Positions 43,443-53,319 of a stretch of DNA of 64,000 nt are shown here, one piece after another (the stretch's first letter is position 1; every line of letters begins with the position of its first letter). The stretch spans positions 8,604,939 through 8,668,938 of the forward strand of contig NZ_CP036426.1 of the NCBI RefSeq assembly GCF_007752535.1, given 5' to 3'. The notes under the pieces are model-generated. The model saw only the letters and a program-made list of their open reading frames with translations. It was not told the origin of the DNA and ran no database searches. The position numbers and the translations under genes were made by a program. This DNA is from Tautonia plasticadhaerens. GTDB taxonomy: Bacteria; Planctomycetota; Planctomycetia; Isosphaerales; Isosphaeraceae.

Positions 43443-44948
43443 TCACGCCGAGTTCCGGCCCAGCTCGTTCTCGAAGGCCGGGCTGGTGTAGTTCGGCGCC
43501 TCCTGCGTGATCACCACGTCGTGGGGATGCCCCTCGGAGACCGAGGCCCCGGTGACCTGGATGAACCGGGTCCTGGTCCGCAGCTCCTCGATCGTCCGGG
43601 TGCCGCAGTACCCCATCCCGGCCCGCAGGCCGCCGACGAGCTGGTAGACGAACTCGGCCAGGGGGCCCTTGTACGGGACCCGGCCCTCGACCCCCTCGGG
43701 GACGTATTTCTGCGAGGCGGACGGCTTGCCGTCGGGGGTCTTGACGACCTCCTGGCGGTAGCGGTCGGCCGAGCCCTTGGACATGGCGCCGATGGAGCCC
43801 ATGCCGCGGTACCGCTTGAAGCTCCGGCCCCGGTAGATGATCGTCTCGCCGGGGCTCTCGGCCAGGCCGGCGAAGAGGCCGCCGATCATGACGCAGTGGG
43901 CCCCGGCGGCGAGGGCCTTGGCGATGTCCCCCGAATAGCGGATGCCGCCGTCGGCGATGATCGGCACCCGGCCCTCGGCGGCCCGCGAGGCGTTGTGCAC
44001 GGCGGTGATTTGGGGCACGCCGACGCCGCTGACGACCCGGGTCGTGCAGATCGAGCCGGGCCCGATCCCCACCTTCACCGCGTCGGCCCCGGCGTCGATC
44101 AGCGCCCGGGTCCCCTCGGCGGTGGCGACGTTGCCGGCGACGACCTCGATCTCGAAGTCCCGCTTGATCCGCTGCACCGTCTCGACCACGTTGCGGCTGT
44201 GCCCGTGGGCCGAGTCGACCACGATCAGGTCCACGTCGGCCTCGATCAGCGAGGCCACCCGCTCGAAGTCGTGCACGCCGACCGCGGCGCCGACCCGGAG
44301 CCGCCCCCGGCCGTCCTTGCAGGCGGCCGGGTACTTGTACAGCTTGTCGATGTCCTTGATCGTGATCAGGCCCTTGAGGGTATAGTCCTCGTCGACCAGC
44401 AGCAGCTTCTCGACCTTGTTCTTCGTCAGGATCCGGTCGGCCTCGTCGAGGCTGGTGTTCTCTGGGGCGGTGATGAGGTTGGTCTTGGTCATGACCTCCT
44501 CGACCGCCAGGTCGTCCCGCTCCAGGAACCGGAGGTCCCGGCGGGTGAGGATGCCCCGGAGCTTCCCCTCGACGGTGATCGGCACGCCGGAGATGTTGTG
44601 GTCGGTCATCACCTCCCGGGCCTGGGCCACGGTGGCCGAGGGGGGCAGGGTGACCGGGTCGACGATGATGCCGTTCTCCGACCGCTTGACCTTGTCGACC
44701 TCGATGGTCTGGTCCTCGATCGACAGGTTCTTGTGGATGATCCCCAGGCCCCCCTCCTGGGCCAGCGCGATGGCCAGCTCGGCCTCGGTGACCGTGTCCA
44801 TCGGGGCGGAGAGGATGGGGATGTTCAGCGAGATCGAGCCCGTCAGGTGGGTCCTCGTCTCGACCTCCCGGGGGAGCAGCTCGGAATAGGCCGGTTCGAG
44901 CAGGACGTCGTCGAACGTGATCCCGGGATAGGCGATGCGGTCTTGCAT
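43443..44948 (-). CDS. guaB: Inosine-5'-monophosphate dehydrogenase
   Basis: Oxidises IMP to XMP with NAD+, the rate-limiting step of guanine nucleotide synthesis. The 501-residue protein is of typical length. Marks: [20 protein letters not shown] at the N-terminus, [20 protein letters not shown], a pair of CBS domains at about residues 95-210, the active-site loop [18 protein letters not shown] with its catalytic Cys, phosphate-binding [19 protein letters not shown], and the flap segment [10 protein letters not shown]. The frame extends upstream, but homology begins at MQDRIAYPG. No guaA is adjacent. Confidence 0.96.
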   Translation of the reverse strand: MQDRIAYPGITFDDVLLEPAYSELLPREVETRTHLTGSISLNIPILSAPMDTVTEAELAIALAQEGGLGIIHKNLSIEDQTIEVDKVKRSENGIIVDPVTLPPSATVAQAREVMTDHNISGVPITVEGKLRGILTRRDLRFLERDDLAVEEVMTKTNLITAPENTSLDEADRILTKNKVEKLLLVDEDYTLKGLITIKDIDKLYKYPAACKDGRGRLRVGAAVGVHDFERVASLIEADVDLIVVDSAHGHSRNVVETVQRIKRDFEIEVVAGNVATAEGTRALIDAGADAVKVGIGPGSICTTRVVSGVGVPQITAVHNASRAAEGRVPIIADGGIRYSGDIAKALAAGAHCVMIGGLFAGLAESPGETIIYRGRSFKRYRGMGSIGAMSKGSADRYRQEVVKTPDGKPSASQKYVPEGVEGRVPYKGPLAEFVYQLVGGLRAGMGYCGTRTIEELRTRTRFIQVTGASVSEGHPHDVVITQEAPNYTSPAFENELGRNSA

Positions 44949-45021
44949 GGGGGGAAAAGCCTCCGAACGCACTCCCCGAGCGGGCCGGTCGAGTGGTGGG
45001 TGTCGCGGTGCCTTTCCCATC

Positions 45022-45052
45022 ATATTAGAGCGTCCCGACGCCGGGCCGACAA
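45022..45052 (-). promoter_or_regulatory. Candidate sigma-70-type promoter of guaB
   Basis: On the minus strand TTGTCG (45047-45052) and TAATAT (45022-45027) are 19 bases apart, about 75 bp before the guaB ATG, in an otherwise GC-rich region. Spacing is at the upper limit; no further support. Confidence 0.3.
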
Positions 45053-45239
45053 CGCCAACTCCCGGTGCCCGACGGGGTCCGGCCCGGGGCGGCACGATCC
45101 GCCGTCCCTCGTATCGGCCGGGGCCCGGTCCGGCTCCACCCTTTCCCCGGGATTTGCCGCCTGGGGCGGCCGGCGACGGTCGTGCGGGGAGGGGCGGCTC
45201 CTGGTCCTTCTCCGCCCGACGGGCCGCCTCGGCCACGCG

Positions 45240-45899
45240 TCACTCCCGCGGCCGCCCCCTCGCCCGGCGGACCAGCCCCAGCAGGGCGACCCCGCCCGAG
45301 GTCAGCACCAGCGTCGAAGGCTCGGGGATGAACCCGACGACCGTCACCGTCCCCGACGAGAGGCCGGCCAGGGGGATCGGCTCGAACGTCGGGTCGAGGA
45401 AGAACGTGCTCGCCGAGCCCGGGACGATCGAGACGGTGAACGCCGAACCCGGGCCCGGGGGGGCGTCCCGCGACGCCTCCAGCACCAGCCGGGCCAGCAG
45501 GGTCGGCGTGCCGGGCACCTCGACGCCGAGTCCCGAGTCGGTGCCGTCGCCGCCGAGGTAGGTGTCGCCCGGGGCCAGGGTCGACACCACGACCCCCGCG
45601 GGGGGGGACAGCGCCGCCGTCGAGTCGCCGAAGAACAGGTAGCCCGGGTCGGCCAGCTGCCCGTCGGCGGGCGGGGAGGCGAACTCCAGCCGCTGCCCGC
45701 CGACCGCCTCGACCCGGACCTCCAGGCCGAAGACGTCGAGCACCGCGCCGTCGGGGCTGGAGATGAGCACGTCGACGGTCGCCGTCCCGCCGGGGGCGAG
45801 GGCGGCGTCGGTGATCGTCAAATCGATGGTCGCCCCCCGGGCCATCGGCCCGATCAGCAGGGAGACGAGGAGCGCGATCGCGGGGGGAGTCCGTTGCAT
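45240..45899 (-). CDS. PEP-CTERM exported protein
   Basis: A 219-residue protein with a signal peptide (PPAIALLVSLLIGPMARGA) and a C-terminal sorting signal: PEPSTLVLTSGGVALLGLVR followed by RARGRPRE. The Pro-Glu-Pro, hydrophobic helix and basic end are what exosortase-type enzymes recognise. The mature part is beta-rich (ATVDVLISSPDGAVLDVFGL), cohesin/Ig-like in pattern, without catalytic residues. No exosortase gene is in the window. It is 292 bp upstream of guaB on the same strand and is probably transcribed separately. Confidence 0.85.
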   Translation of the reverse strand: MQRTPPAIALLVSLLIGPMARGATIDLTITDAALAPGGTATVDVLISSPDGAVLDVFGLEVRVEAVGGQRLEFASPPADGQLADPGYLFFGDSTAALSPPAGVVVSTLAPGDTYLGGDGTDSGLGVEVPGTPTLLARLVLEASRDAPPGPGSAFTVSIVPGSASTFFLDPTFEPIPLAGLSSGTVTVVGFIPEPSTLVLTSGGVALLGLVRRARGRPRE

Positions 45900-46012
45900 G
45901 GCGATGTCCTCAACAACCAGATCCGAGGCCGTCCCGTCGGGAGCCCGATTCTAGGGGACCGGGGCCGTCGCCACACGAGGCACCGGCCCCGGGTGTGGCC
46001 CCCGGGCAACAT

Positions 46013-46047
46013 GCCGGCCGCCCGGGGCCTCGCCCCGGGCGGCCGGC
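46013..46047 (-). terminator. 16-bp perfect GC hairpin, 3-base loop
   Basis: GCCGGCCGCCCGGGGC pairs exactly with GCCCCGGGCGGCCGGC around CTC. It starts eight bases past the stop of the leftward beta-helix surface-protein gene. The following bases on that strand (ATGTTGCC) give only a weak U-tract. Confidence 0.7.
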
Positions 46048-46054
46048 GATCGGC

Positions 46055-48481
46055 TCAGGGGATCCGATGGCCCCGGCTCCGGATCGCCAGGGTCCGGTCC
46101 AGCGCGTTGACCGCGCCGTCCCCGTTGACGTCCGCCTCGGGGTCGCCGGTCCCGTAGGAGGCCAGGATCCGGGAGAAGTCCCGGTTGTCGACGACCCGGT
46201 CGCCGTTGACGTCGCCGAGGAGGCGGTGGAACCCCTGGTCCTGCAGGACGGTCTCGAAGACGTCATCGCCGTCCAGGTCCAGCTCGATCCAGTACGAGCC
46301 GTCGCCGACGCCCGAGTTGCGATCCCCCCCGATGCCCTGCGGGCCGAAGTCGAACCGGAGGACATCGCCCGAGACGCCCAGGACGCCGTCGAGCGGCACG
46401 GGCTCCTGGGGGCCGACGACCGGATTGCCCGAGGCGTCCCAGCTCACCGGGACCCAGCTCATCCGGGCGGCCCCCCGGTCGAACAACTCGTACAGGGCCC
46501 ACGGCTCCCCGACCGTGAAGTGGGCCTCCACGGTGCGGATGAAGGACCGCTGGGCCTGGCCGTGCTGGACCTCCAGCGCGTCGAACCGCAGGTCGGGGCC
46601 GCCCGCCACGGGCACCTCGAAGGCGCCGACGTCGTGGGCGGGCCCCTGGGGCCTGGAGATGCCGCGGAGGTCGGCGGTGACGTCACCCAGCGTCAGGCCC
46701 GCGTCGATCGCCGGGCTGCCGGGCAGGGGGACGGACGACTCGTCCAGCATCGGGTCGATCCCGACGCGATTGCCGTTCTCCCCGTCCGTCAGGTTCACAA
46801 CGGAGTACGGCCCGAAGATGTTGTGGGCGCTCTCCGGTTCGAAGCTCACCCCGGTGCTCCACCCGACGATCGTGTTGGTGAGGGTCCAGGTCCCGCCGTA
46901 TCCGTAGAGATCACTGTCGAGGGCGGGCGACGCCTGGGCGATGGTGCTGTTGGTGATCGTGATCGCCCCTCCCTCCTCGATGATCCAGCGACCGGCCTCA
47001 TCATCCCACCCGGTCTCCGCGCCACCATTGGCGATTCCCAAGCCATAGGACTGCCGGCCGGAATTCCCGGCGATGAGCGTATTGGTGATCGTCAGGGGGC
47101 CGCTGTTGTAGATCCCACCTCCAAGCCCCGGGGGGGACGTGTAGGAAGCGCTAGGCGTGTTCCCGATGATGGTCCCGCCGGTGATGTCGAGCGTGCCTGA
47201 GTTGTAGATCCCGGGGCCGTGCCTCGGGGCCCGGCTGTCGTGGACCGTGGTGTCGATGAGGGCCATCGTCCCCCGGTTCTCGATGCCGCCGCCGTCGCCC
47301 CAGGCTTCCGGGTCGAAGATCACCCCCGAGAGGGACGTCCTCGAGATCGATGCGGTCCCCTCGCTGTAGATGCCCCCCGCATGGGCGGGAGCCTCGCTGA
47401 CCGGGGTGATCGGGCTGTGAGGTCGTTCCCCCTCGGCCCTCCCCGAGACGATGGATCGGTCGAGCTCCAGCGTGCCGAGGCTGTAGACGGCCCCCCCGAC
47501 GTGCGCCGTCCCCTCCACGCCGCTCCCGAGGATCGAGACCGCCCCCGTGCTGTAGATGGCGCCACCGGTGCCGGCGCCGGCCAGGTCGCCGAAGTCATAG
47601 GCCGCCCACGTCCCCCCGGCCCGCCCGGAGACCGAGCTGTCGACGATCGAGACCGAGCCGCCGCCGTTGTAGATCCCCCCACCCTGGCCGTCGATGAACA
47701 CGTAGCGCTCGGGAAAGAAGTCATCTTCCGTGTCCGCCGAGGCCGGGCCGGCCTGCCCGGAGACCGAGCCGCCGACGATCGAGACCGAGCCGCCGTCGTT
47801 GTAGATCCCCCCGCCGTAGCCGATCCGCGGCGAATTGGTCGGCGCGTGGGGCGAGACCGCCCCTCCCGAGACCGAGCTGTCGACGAGCGACAGCGTGCCC
47901 CCGGCGTTGTAGATGCCGCCGCCGTAGCCGACCTGGAGGTCGGGCGAGGGCTCGAGCGTCGAGTTCGCCTGGCCCGAGGCCGAGCTGCCGACGAGCGACA
48001 GCGATCCGCCGTCGAGGTAGATGGCGCCGCCCCGCTCCTCGGCCTCCCCCCCGGTGATCGCCAGGCCGGAGAGCTCGACGACGCTCCGGGCCGAGATCGA
48101 GAGCACCCGGCTGTTGCCCAGGGCGTCGATGGTCGCGGGGCCGCCCTCGGATCGGATGGTCAGCGCGTCGGCGTCGTCGACGGCCAGCTGGCCGAGGGCC
48201 AGGGCGTAGGAGCTCTGGGCCCCGTCGATGATGGCCGGGAGGACGACGGCGTCGTCGCCCGGGGTGGACGCGGCCAGTGCGATCGCCTCGCGGAGGCTGG
48301 TGGTGGCGTCGGGCTGCACCTCGTCGGCGAAGGTGTCGACGAGGATCGTCGACAGCAAGGCCCGGCGTTCCATCGCCTCGACCGTCGGTCGCCGCCGGCG
48401 CGACGCCCGGGGAGACGGGGGTCGCCCCGGGCCGTCACGGCCCTTGCGAGGGCGACGCCCGCGAACAGATGAGGAGTCCAT
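46055..48481 (-). CDS. Beta-helix surface protein with dockerin-like C-terminus
   Basis: An 808-residue protein. The N-terminus is strongly basic and ends in the planctomycete motif VEAMERRALLSTI. Residues 70-560 contain over ten repeats of the type GGGIYN-GGS-SIVDSSVSG, a right-handed parallel beta-helix (choice-of-anchor Q style, with GSPAIDAG and RP-GPAHDVGAFEV at its end). The last 60 residues have two calcium-loop repeats (GDVNGDRVVDNRDFSRIL and ADVNGDGAVNALDRTLAI), as in type I dockerins. Role: large adhesive or matrix surface protein; enzymatic activity is not evident. The ATG at 48481 is one option; 48529 lies upstream in AT-rich DNA that looks like promoter. Confidence 0.85.
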   Translation of the reverse strand: MDSSSVRGRRPRKGRDGPGRPPSPRASRRRRPTVEAMERRALLSTILVDTFADEVQPDATTSLREAIALAASTPGDDAVVLPAIIDGAQSSYALALGQLAVDDADALTIRSEGGPATIDALGNSRVLSISARSVVELSGLAITGGEAEERGGAIYLDGGSLSLVGSSASGQANSTLEPSPDLQVGYGGGIYNAGGTLSLVDSSVSGGAVSPHAPTNSPRIGYGGGIYNDGGSVSIVGGSVSGQAGPASADTEDDFFPERYVFIDGQGGGIYNGGGSVSIVDSSVSGRAGGTWAAYDFGDLAGAGTGGAIYSTGAVSILGSGVEGTAHVGGAVYSLGTLELDRSIVSGRAEGERPHSPITPVSEAPAHAGGIYSEGTASISRTSLSGVIFDPEAWGDGGGIENRGTMALIDTTVHDSRAPRHGPGIYNSGTLDITGGTIIGNTPSASYTSPPGLGGGIYNSGPLTITNTLIAGNSGRQSYGLGIANGGAETGWDDEAGRWIIEEGGAITITNSTIAQASPALDSDLYGYGGTWTLTNTIVGWSTGVSFEPESAHNIFGPYSVVNLTDGENGNRVGIDPMLDESSVPLPGSPAIDAGLTLGDVTADLRGISRPQGPAHDVGAFEVPVAGGPDLRFDALEVQHGQAQRSFIRTVEAHFTVGEPWALYELFDRGAARMSWVPVSWDASGNPVVGPQEPVPLDGVLGVSGDVLRFDFGPQGIGGDRNSGVGDGSYWIELDLDGDDVFETVLQDQGFHRLLGDVNGDRVVDNRDFSRILASYGTGDPEADVNGDGAVNALDRTLAIRSRGHRIP

Positions 48482-48527
48482 ATCCACCCTCCTCGATTCC
48501 GGGGCCCGCCGAGGATCTCGGAGGGCC

Positions 48528-48555
48528 ACTATATTTCTAATCGGGAATTTATTCC
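48528..48555 (-). promoter_or_regulatory. AT-rich promoter/operator region of the beta-helix gene
   Basis: On the minus strand TATAGT (48528-48533) could be a -10 element about 50 bp before the ATG. The inverted repeat GGAAT-TT-ATTCC at 48544-48555 just upstream could be an operator. The AT-richness is striking against the surroundings. Confidence 0.35.
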
Positions 48556-48620
48556 ATCGGCGATTTTAGCATTCGCTTGGGCCGCCGGGCAAGGGGTTTT
48601 CGACCGGAATCCGAGGGGGC

Positions 48621-48640
48621 GGCGGGGCGTCCGCCCCGCC
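48621..48640 (-). terminator. 8-bp GC hairpin downstream of the MBL-fold gene
   Basis: GGCGGGGC pairs with GCCCCGCC around GTCC, 53 bp past the stop of the leftward hydrolase gene. No U-tract. Confidence 0.4.
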
Positions 48641-48693
48641 GGCCGTCGGGGCGCGCGGCGAGGCGGCGGCCGGCCGGCACGGGGGAGTCGGGG

Positions 48694-49674
48694 TCAGTCG
48701 TCGTCCCCCTCCAGCAGGGCCGAGAGGGCCACGCCGGCCAGCAAGCCGACGCCGACGCCGGTCAGCAGCCGGGCCATCGGGTGGGGGACGTCGGGCGGGA
48801 CGGAGATGACGCCCCGGTGGTCGGCCAGGGCGGAGCGGCCGACGTATCGGCCGTGTTCGGGGATCGCCTCCTCGGCGAAGCGTCGGGCGAGGCGATGCAG
48901 GCCGGCTCGGAGGGCCTCGCCGGACATGGGCTCGCCGTGGCCGGTGGCGGCCAGCTCCGGATCCAGTGCCGCCAGCTCCCGGACGGAATGCCAGGCCGAG
49001 GGCCAGTCGGGGGTGAAGTACCTCGGCGGGCCGTGGAGCCCCGGCTCCTGGGTCAGCACGGCGAGGGCGGACTCCTGCCGGGTGGTCACGAAGGCGTCCC
49101 CGGCGATGAGCGTCCGGTCGGAGTCCCGGAACAGCGAGACGTGGCCCGGGCTGTGGCCCGGGGTGTGGAGCCAGCGCCAGCCGTCCATGCCGGGGACGCT
49201 GCCGTCGGCCGGCAGGGGGCGGGCACGCGCCCCCACGTCGACCGGCCCGGCGGGGTAGAGCCAGGAGAGCCCCGCCATCAGGCCGCCGCCGACGGTCGGG
49301 TCCGGCGGCGGGTAGCTGGACCGGCCGGTGATGTAGGGCAGCTCCATCGTGTGGGCATAGACCGGCGCGTCCCAGCGTCGGGCCAACTCCTCCAGGGCGC
49401 CGACGTGGTCGAAGTGGCCGTGCGTCAGGACGATGGCCGAGGGCCGGGCGCCCTCGCCGAACCGCCCGGCCGCCGCCCGCTCGATGGCGCCGGCCGAGCC
49501 GATCATCCCGGCGTCGACGAGGACCCAGCCGCGGTCCCCGGCGCCCTCCCGGCCCACGAAGTAGAGGTTGACGATTCCGGTCCTGGTGTAGGCCAGGTCG
49601 TCGAGCAGGGGGGCCGGCCATCGATCGGGGCCCAGGCCCAGGCCGTGGCTCGCGTGTTGCATCACCGTCGACAT
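48694..49674 (-). CDS. Metallo-beta-lactamase-fold hydrolase, C-terminally membrane-anchored
   Basis: A 326-residue protein with the MBL metal motif THGHFDHVGALEELARR (HxHxDH) near residue 87, TPGHSPGHVSLF with the next His near 170, GDAFVTT with the bridging Asp, and ATGHGEPM with the last His. This is the glyoxalase-II-like/ZnuA-independent hydrolase type, and the substrate is not predictable. The C-terminal helix (MARLLTGVGVGLLAGVALSA) suggests membrane attachment. The frame is open upstream, but homology starts at MSTVMQHASHGLG. It is divergent from gyrA, with a 736-bp gap. Confidence 0.85.
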   Translation of the reverse strand: MSTVMQHASHGLGLGPDRWPAPLLDDLAYTRTGIVNLYFVGREGAGDRGWVLVDAGMIGSAGAIERAAAGRFGEGARPSAIVLTHGHFDHVGALEELARRWDAPVYAHTMELPYITGRSSYPPPDPTVGGGLMAGLSWLYPAGPVDVGARARPLPADGSVPGMDGWRWLHTPGHSPGHVSLFRDSDRTLIAGDAFVTTRQESALAVLTQEPGLHGPPRYFTPDWPSAWHSVRELAALDPELAATGHGEPMSGEALRAGLHRLARRFAEEAIPEHGRYVGRSALADHRGVISVPPDVPHPMARLLTGVGVGLLAGVALSALLEGDDD

Positions 49675-50410
49675 CGGGGGTGCCTCCTCCCTCGGGCGGT
49701 CTCGAGAACGATCGGCGGGGCCGACACCCCGCCCCGCCCTTCCCACGGCAAAGCCCGCGCCGACCCGGACCACGACCAATCCTTCCCCGGCATCCCAGGA
49801 CTCATCCCGAACCGGCCGGATCGCTGACCTTCGCTGACCTTTGGGGTGGCCGGGGGCTTGGTCCGCTCGACCCCGGCCGCCTCGGCCCGGGAGGGTTGCG
49901 GTTCGACGCGACCCCCCATGGCGGGGCGTCGAACGCGTTGTTGCCGATTCGTCGACCCGTCGATCTCGGGGAGTGCGGCCCGGGGCCGGGCCCGTCGCCC
50001 CGGCCCCCGACCGGCAGGACCATCGTGGAGACCCTCGCGATCGTCGACGATGGGGCGGGCCCCCGCCTCGCCACCCGGGACCCGAACCCGATGCCCCCAG
50101 TCGGCGATTCGCCCCGAGCGGGGCTGGAGCGGTCCCGTCGTCGGTGACCCTCCGGCCGGTCGTCGGGCATGTCCTGGAGGTCGCCCGGCCGGTCCGGGAG
50201 GCCCGAGCGGCGCGACGGCCGTCCCCCGGCCCGATCGGAGGCGCCGGGAACCCTTGCCCACACTTCGACTTAAGGGGCCCGGCCCCCCGCCCTTCGGCGT
50301 TGTCGACCCGCCCGATTTCGGGTAGAATGGGTGTCGACCAATGTCCACTATGCCCGGGGCCGATGCGCGGCACCCGGGGCATCGACCCGGGCCGAGGGAT
50401 CGAACCAATC
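49675..50410. other. 736 bp without a supported gene, upstream of gyrA
   Basis: Several open frames cross this stretch on both strands, but all are Arg/Pro/Gly-rich and lack family resemblance or a ribosome site. A direct echo, CGCTGACCTTCGCTGACCTT, is present at 49824-49843. AT-richer sequence at 50320-50350 may hold the gyrA promoter. A small unrecognised gene cannot be excluded. Confidence 0.4.
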
Positions 50411-53143
50411 GTGAGCACCGCATCGCCGACCGAGGGCCACCTGCCGACCCCGCCGCTGAACATCGAGGACGAGCTCAAGGAGAGCTACCTCAACTACGCG
50501 ATGTCGGTCATCGTCAGCCGGGCCTTGCCCGACGTCCGGGACGGGCTGAAGCCGTCGCAGCGGCGCATCCTGGTGGCGATGCGGGACCTGGGGCTCTCCC
50601 CCGGCGGCGGCACCAGCAAGTGCGCCGGCATCGTCGGCGAGACGATGAAGCGGTATCACCCGCACGGCGACAACTCGATCTACCCGACGCTCGCCCGCAT
50701 GGCCCAGTGGTGGAACATGCGGCACCTGCTGATCACCGGCCAGGGGAACTTCGGCTCGATCCACGGCCTGCCCCCGGCGGCGATGCGGTACACCGAGGCG
50801 AAGCTCAGCCCGGTGGCCGGCGAGATGCTGGAGGACCTGCAACTCGACACGGTCGACTTCCAGCCCAATTACGACGAGAAGTACTCCGAGCCCCGGGTCC
50901 TGCCCGGCAAGTTCCCGAACCTGCTGGTCAACGGCTCCGGCGGCATCGCCGTCGGCATGGCGACGAGCATCCCGCCCCACAACCTGGGGGAAGTCTGCGA
51001 CGCCTTGGTCGCCCTGATCGACGACCCCGAGATCGACCTGCACGGCCTGATGGGGTACATCCGGGGCCCGGACTTCCCCACCGGCGGCACCATCTGCGGC
51101 AAGTTCGGGATCATGGAGGCGTACCGCTCCGGCCGGGGGCGGATCACCCTGCGGGCGAAGTACGAGATCGACGAGCTGAAGGACGGCCGCTCGCACATCG
51201 TCTTCACGGAGATCCCCTACCAGCTCACCAAGGAGTCGCTGCTCAAGAAGCTGGCGGATCTGGTCAACAGCGGCCGGATCAGCGGCATCTCGGCCGTCGA
51301 CGACCACTCCGACCGCAAGCAGCCGGTCCGCGTGGTCGTCACCGTGAAGCGGGGGGAGGATCCGAACGTGATCCTCAACCAGCTCTTCCAGTACTCCCCG
51401 CTGCAGGACACCTTCAGCGTCATCATGCTGGCGCTGGTCGACGGCCGGCCCCGGACGCTCGCCCTCAAGGAGATCCTCCGGCTGTACCTGGACCACCGCG
51501 TGGTGGTCATCCGCCGGCGGACGCAGTTCCAGCTCCGCCAGGCGAGGCAGCGGGCCCACGTCGTCGAGGGGCTGCTGATCGCCCTGCACTACATCGACGA
51601 GGTGATCCGGGTCATCCGGTCGTCGGCCAACCCCACCGAGGCCCGGGCCCGCCTGATGGGGCTGGAGGTCTCCGACCAGATCCTCCGGCGCGCCCTGGAC
51701 TCCCCCGACGCCAAGGCCACCGGCCCGCTCACCCGCAACCAGGCCGACGCGATCCTGGCCATGCGGCTGCAGCAGCTCACCGGGCTGGAGGCCGACAAGC
51801 TCGCCGAGGAGTACAAGAAGCTCCGGGAGGACATCGCCCGGTACGAGGCGATCCTGGCCGACGAGCACCTGATCTACGACCTGATCCGGGCCGACCTCCG
51901 GGAGCTGAAGCAGAAGTACGCCAACCCGCGCCGCTCCGAGGTCTCCGGCGAGGAGCTGGGGGACTTCGACAAGGAAGCCCTGATCCGCGAAGAGTACATG
52001 GTGGTCACGATCACCAACGCGGGCTACATCAAGCGGCTGCCCCCCAGCACCTACCGGGCCCAGGGCCGGGGCGGCCGGGGGATCGCGGCGACCAGCACCC
52101 GGGAGGGCGACTTCCTCGAACACATGTTCGTCGCCCTGACGCACGACTACATCCTCTTCTTCTCCGACCGCGGCAAGGTCTACTGGTTGAAGGTCTACGA
52201 CGTCCCCGAGGCCGGCCGGACCGCCGCCGGCCGGGCGATCGTCAACCTCCTGCAGCTCGACAACGACGAGGGGGAGCGGATCACCGGCTTCCTGCCCGTC
52301 CGCCGGTTCGTCGAGGACGAGTACCTGATGATGTGCACCCGGCGGGGCACGGTGAAGAAGACCGAGCTGACCGCCTTCAAGCGCCCGCTGGGCCGGGGGA
52401 TCATCGCCCTGGGCCTGGACGAGGGGGACGAGCTGATCGCCGTCGGCCGCGTGAAGGCGGGCGACCACGTGCTCATCTCCACGAAGCAGGGCATGGCGAT
52501 CCGCTTCGACGAGTCCGACGCCCGCGCCATGGGCCGCACCGCCCACGGCGTCCGGGGCATCTCCCTGGGGGACGGCGACGAGGTGGTCGGCATGATCGTC
52601 GCCAACGGCCAGGAGGACGAGGCGAGCCTGCTGACCGTCTGCGAGCGCGGCTACGGCAAGCGGACGGCCCTGACCGAGTACCGCTCCCAGAACCGGGGCG
52701 GCAAGGGCCTCATCGACATCAAGACGACCGACCGCAACGGCCCGGTCGTCACCATCGCCAAGGTCACCGACGACGACGAGGTGATGCTCACCACCGCCGG
52801 CGGCAACATCATCCGCACCCGGGTCGGCGACGTGAACCTGATCGGCCGCAACACCCAGGGGGTCCGCCTGATCCGGATCGACGAGGGGGACTCCGTCGGC
52901 TCGCTCGCCAAGCTGCCCGAGGAGGAGCTCTCCGCCGCCGACGGCGTCGACGACGCCGTCGCGGAGGCCCTCGCCGAGGCCGAGGCCCCGGACTCCCCCG
53001 AGGCCGTCGGCGACGCCGATGAGGCCCACCCCCCGGCCGGTGCCCCCCGCCCCGACCACATCCTCAACGACGGCGTCGGCCCCGCCGAGGCCAGCGACCA
53101 CCTCGACGACCAGGATGCCGACGGCGAGCCGGACGCCGAGTAG
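50411..53143 (+). CDS. gyrA: DNA gyrase subunit A
   Basis: Breaks and rejoins DNA with GyrB to introduce negative supercoils. The GTG start at 50411, after GAGGGA, gives 910 residues. The catalytic Tyr is residue 127 (PPAAMRYTEAKLSP). The C-terminal beta-pinwheel has the GyrA-box variant SQNRGGKGLIDIK and MGRTAHGVRGISLGDGDEVV, which favours GyrA over ParC, followed by an acidic tail of about 70 residues. In the quinolone region HPHGDNSIYPTLARMAQ, E. coli Ser83 is Asn88 and Asp87 is Pro92. No gyrB is adjacent. ATG at 50363 is an in-frame alternative start. Confidence 0.95.
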   Translation: MSTASPTEGHLPTPPLNIEDELKESYLNYAMSVIVSRALPDVRDGLKPSQRRILVAMRDLGLSPGGGTSKCAGIVGETMKRYHPHGDNSIYPTLARMAQWWNMRHLLITGQGNFGSIHGLPPAAMRYTEAKLSPVAGEMLEDLQLDTVDFQPNYDEKYSEPRVLPGKFPNLLVNGSGGIAVGMATSIPPHNLGEVCDALVALIDDPEIDLHGLMGYIRGPDFPTGGTICGKFGIMEAYRSGRGRITLRAKYEIDELKDGRSHIVFTEIPYQLTKESLLKKLADLVNSGRISGISAVDDHSDRKQPVRVVVTVKRGEDPNVILNQLFQYSPLQDTFSVIMLALVDGRPRTLALKEILRLYLDHRVVVIRRRTQFQLRQARQRAHVVEGLLIALHYIDEVIRVIRSSANPTEARARLMGLEVSDQILRRALDSPDAKATGPLTRNQADAILAMRLQQLTGLEADKLAEEYKKLREDIARYEAILADEHLIYDLIRADLRELKQKYANPRRSEVSGEELGDFDKEALIREEYMVVTITNAGYIKRLPPSTYRAQGRGGRGIAATSTREGDFLEHMFVALTHDYILFFSDRGKVYWLKVYDVPEAGRTAAGRAIVNLLQLDNDEGERITGFLPVRRFVEDEYLMMCTRRGTVKKTELTAFKRPLGRGIIALGLDEGDELIAVGRVKAGDHVLISTKQGMAIRFDESDARAMGRTAHGVRGISLGDGDEVVGMIVANGQEDEASLLTVCERGYGKRTALTEYRSQNRGGKGLIDIKTTDRNGPVVTIAKVTDDDEVMLTTAGGNIIRTRVGDVNLIGRNTQGVRLIRIDEGDSVGSLAKLPEEELSAADGVDDAVAEALAEAEAPDSPEAVGDADEAHPPAGAPRPDHILNDGVGPAEASDHLDDQDADGEPDAE

Positions 53144-53186
53144 GCGGCCGGGCCGGCCGGCGTCGGCCGGCGGGAGTCGAACGGGA

Positions 53187-53234
53187 ACGAGGCAGGGGCC
53201 GGGTCGGCTGCGATCGACCCGGCCCCTGCCTCGT
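53187..53234. terminator. 20-bp perfect hairpin between convergent genes
   Basis: ACGAGGCAGGGGCCGGGTCG pairs exactly with CGACCCGGCCCCTGCCTCGT around an 8-base loop. It lies 43 bp after the gyrA stop and 85 bp from the stop of the leftward zinc-ribbon gene, so it probably ends both transcripts. No U-tract on either side. Confidence 0.75.
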
Positions 53235-53319
53235 CGTCCGCCCCAGGACCCCGGGCCCCGGGACCCTCCCCGTCCGCCTTCGGGCCGGCCGGCACGGGCG
53301 GCCGTGCGGTGCCCCCCGC

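Noticed and set aside
49680..50410. Several 80-160-codon frames upstream of gyrA
   Set aside because: Arg/Pro/Gly-rich, no ribosome sites and no family resemblance; treated as non-coding.
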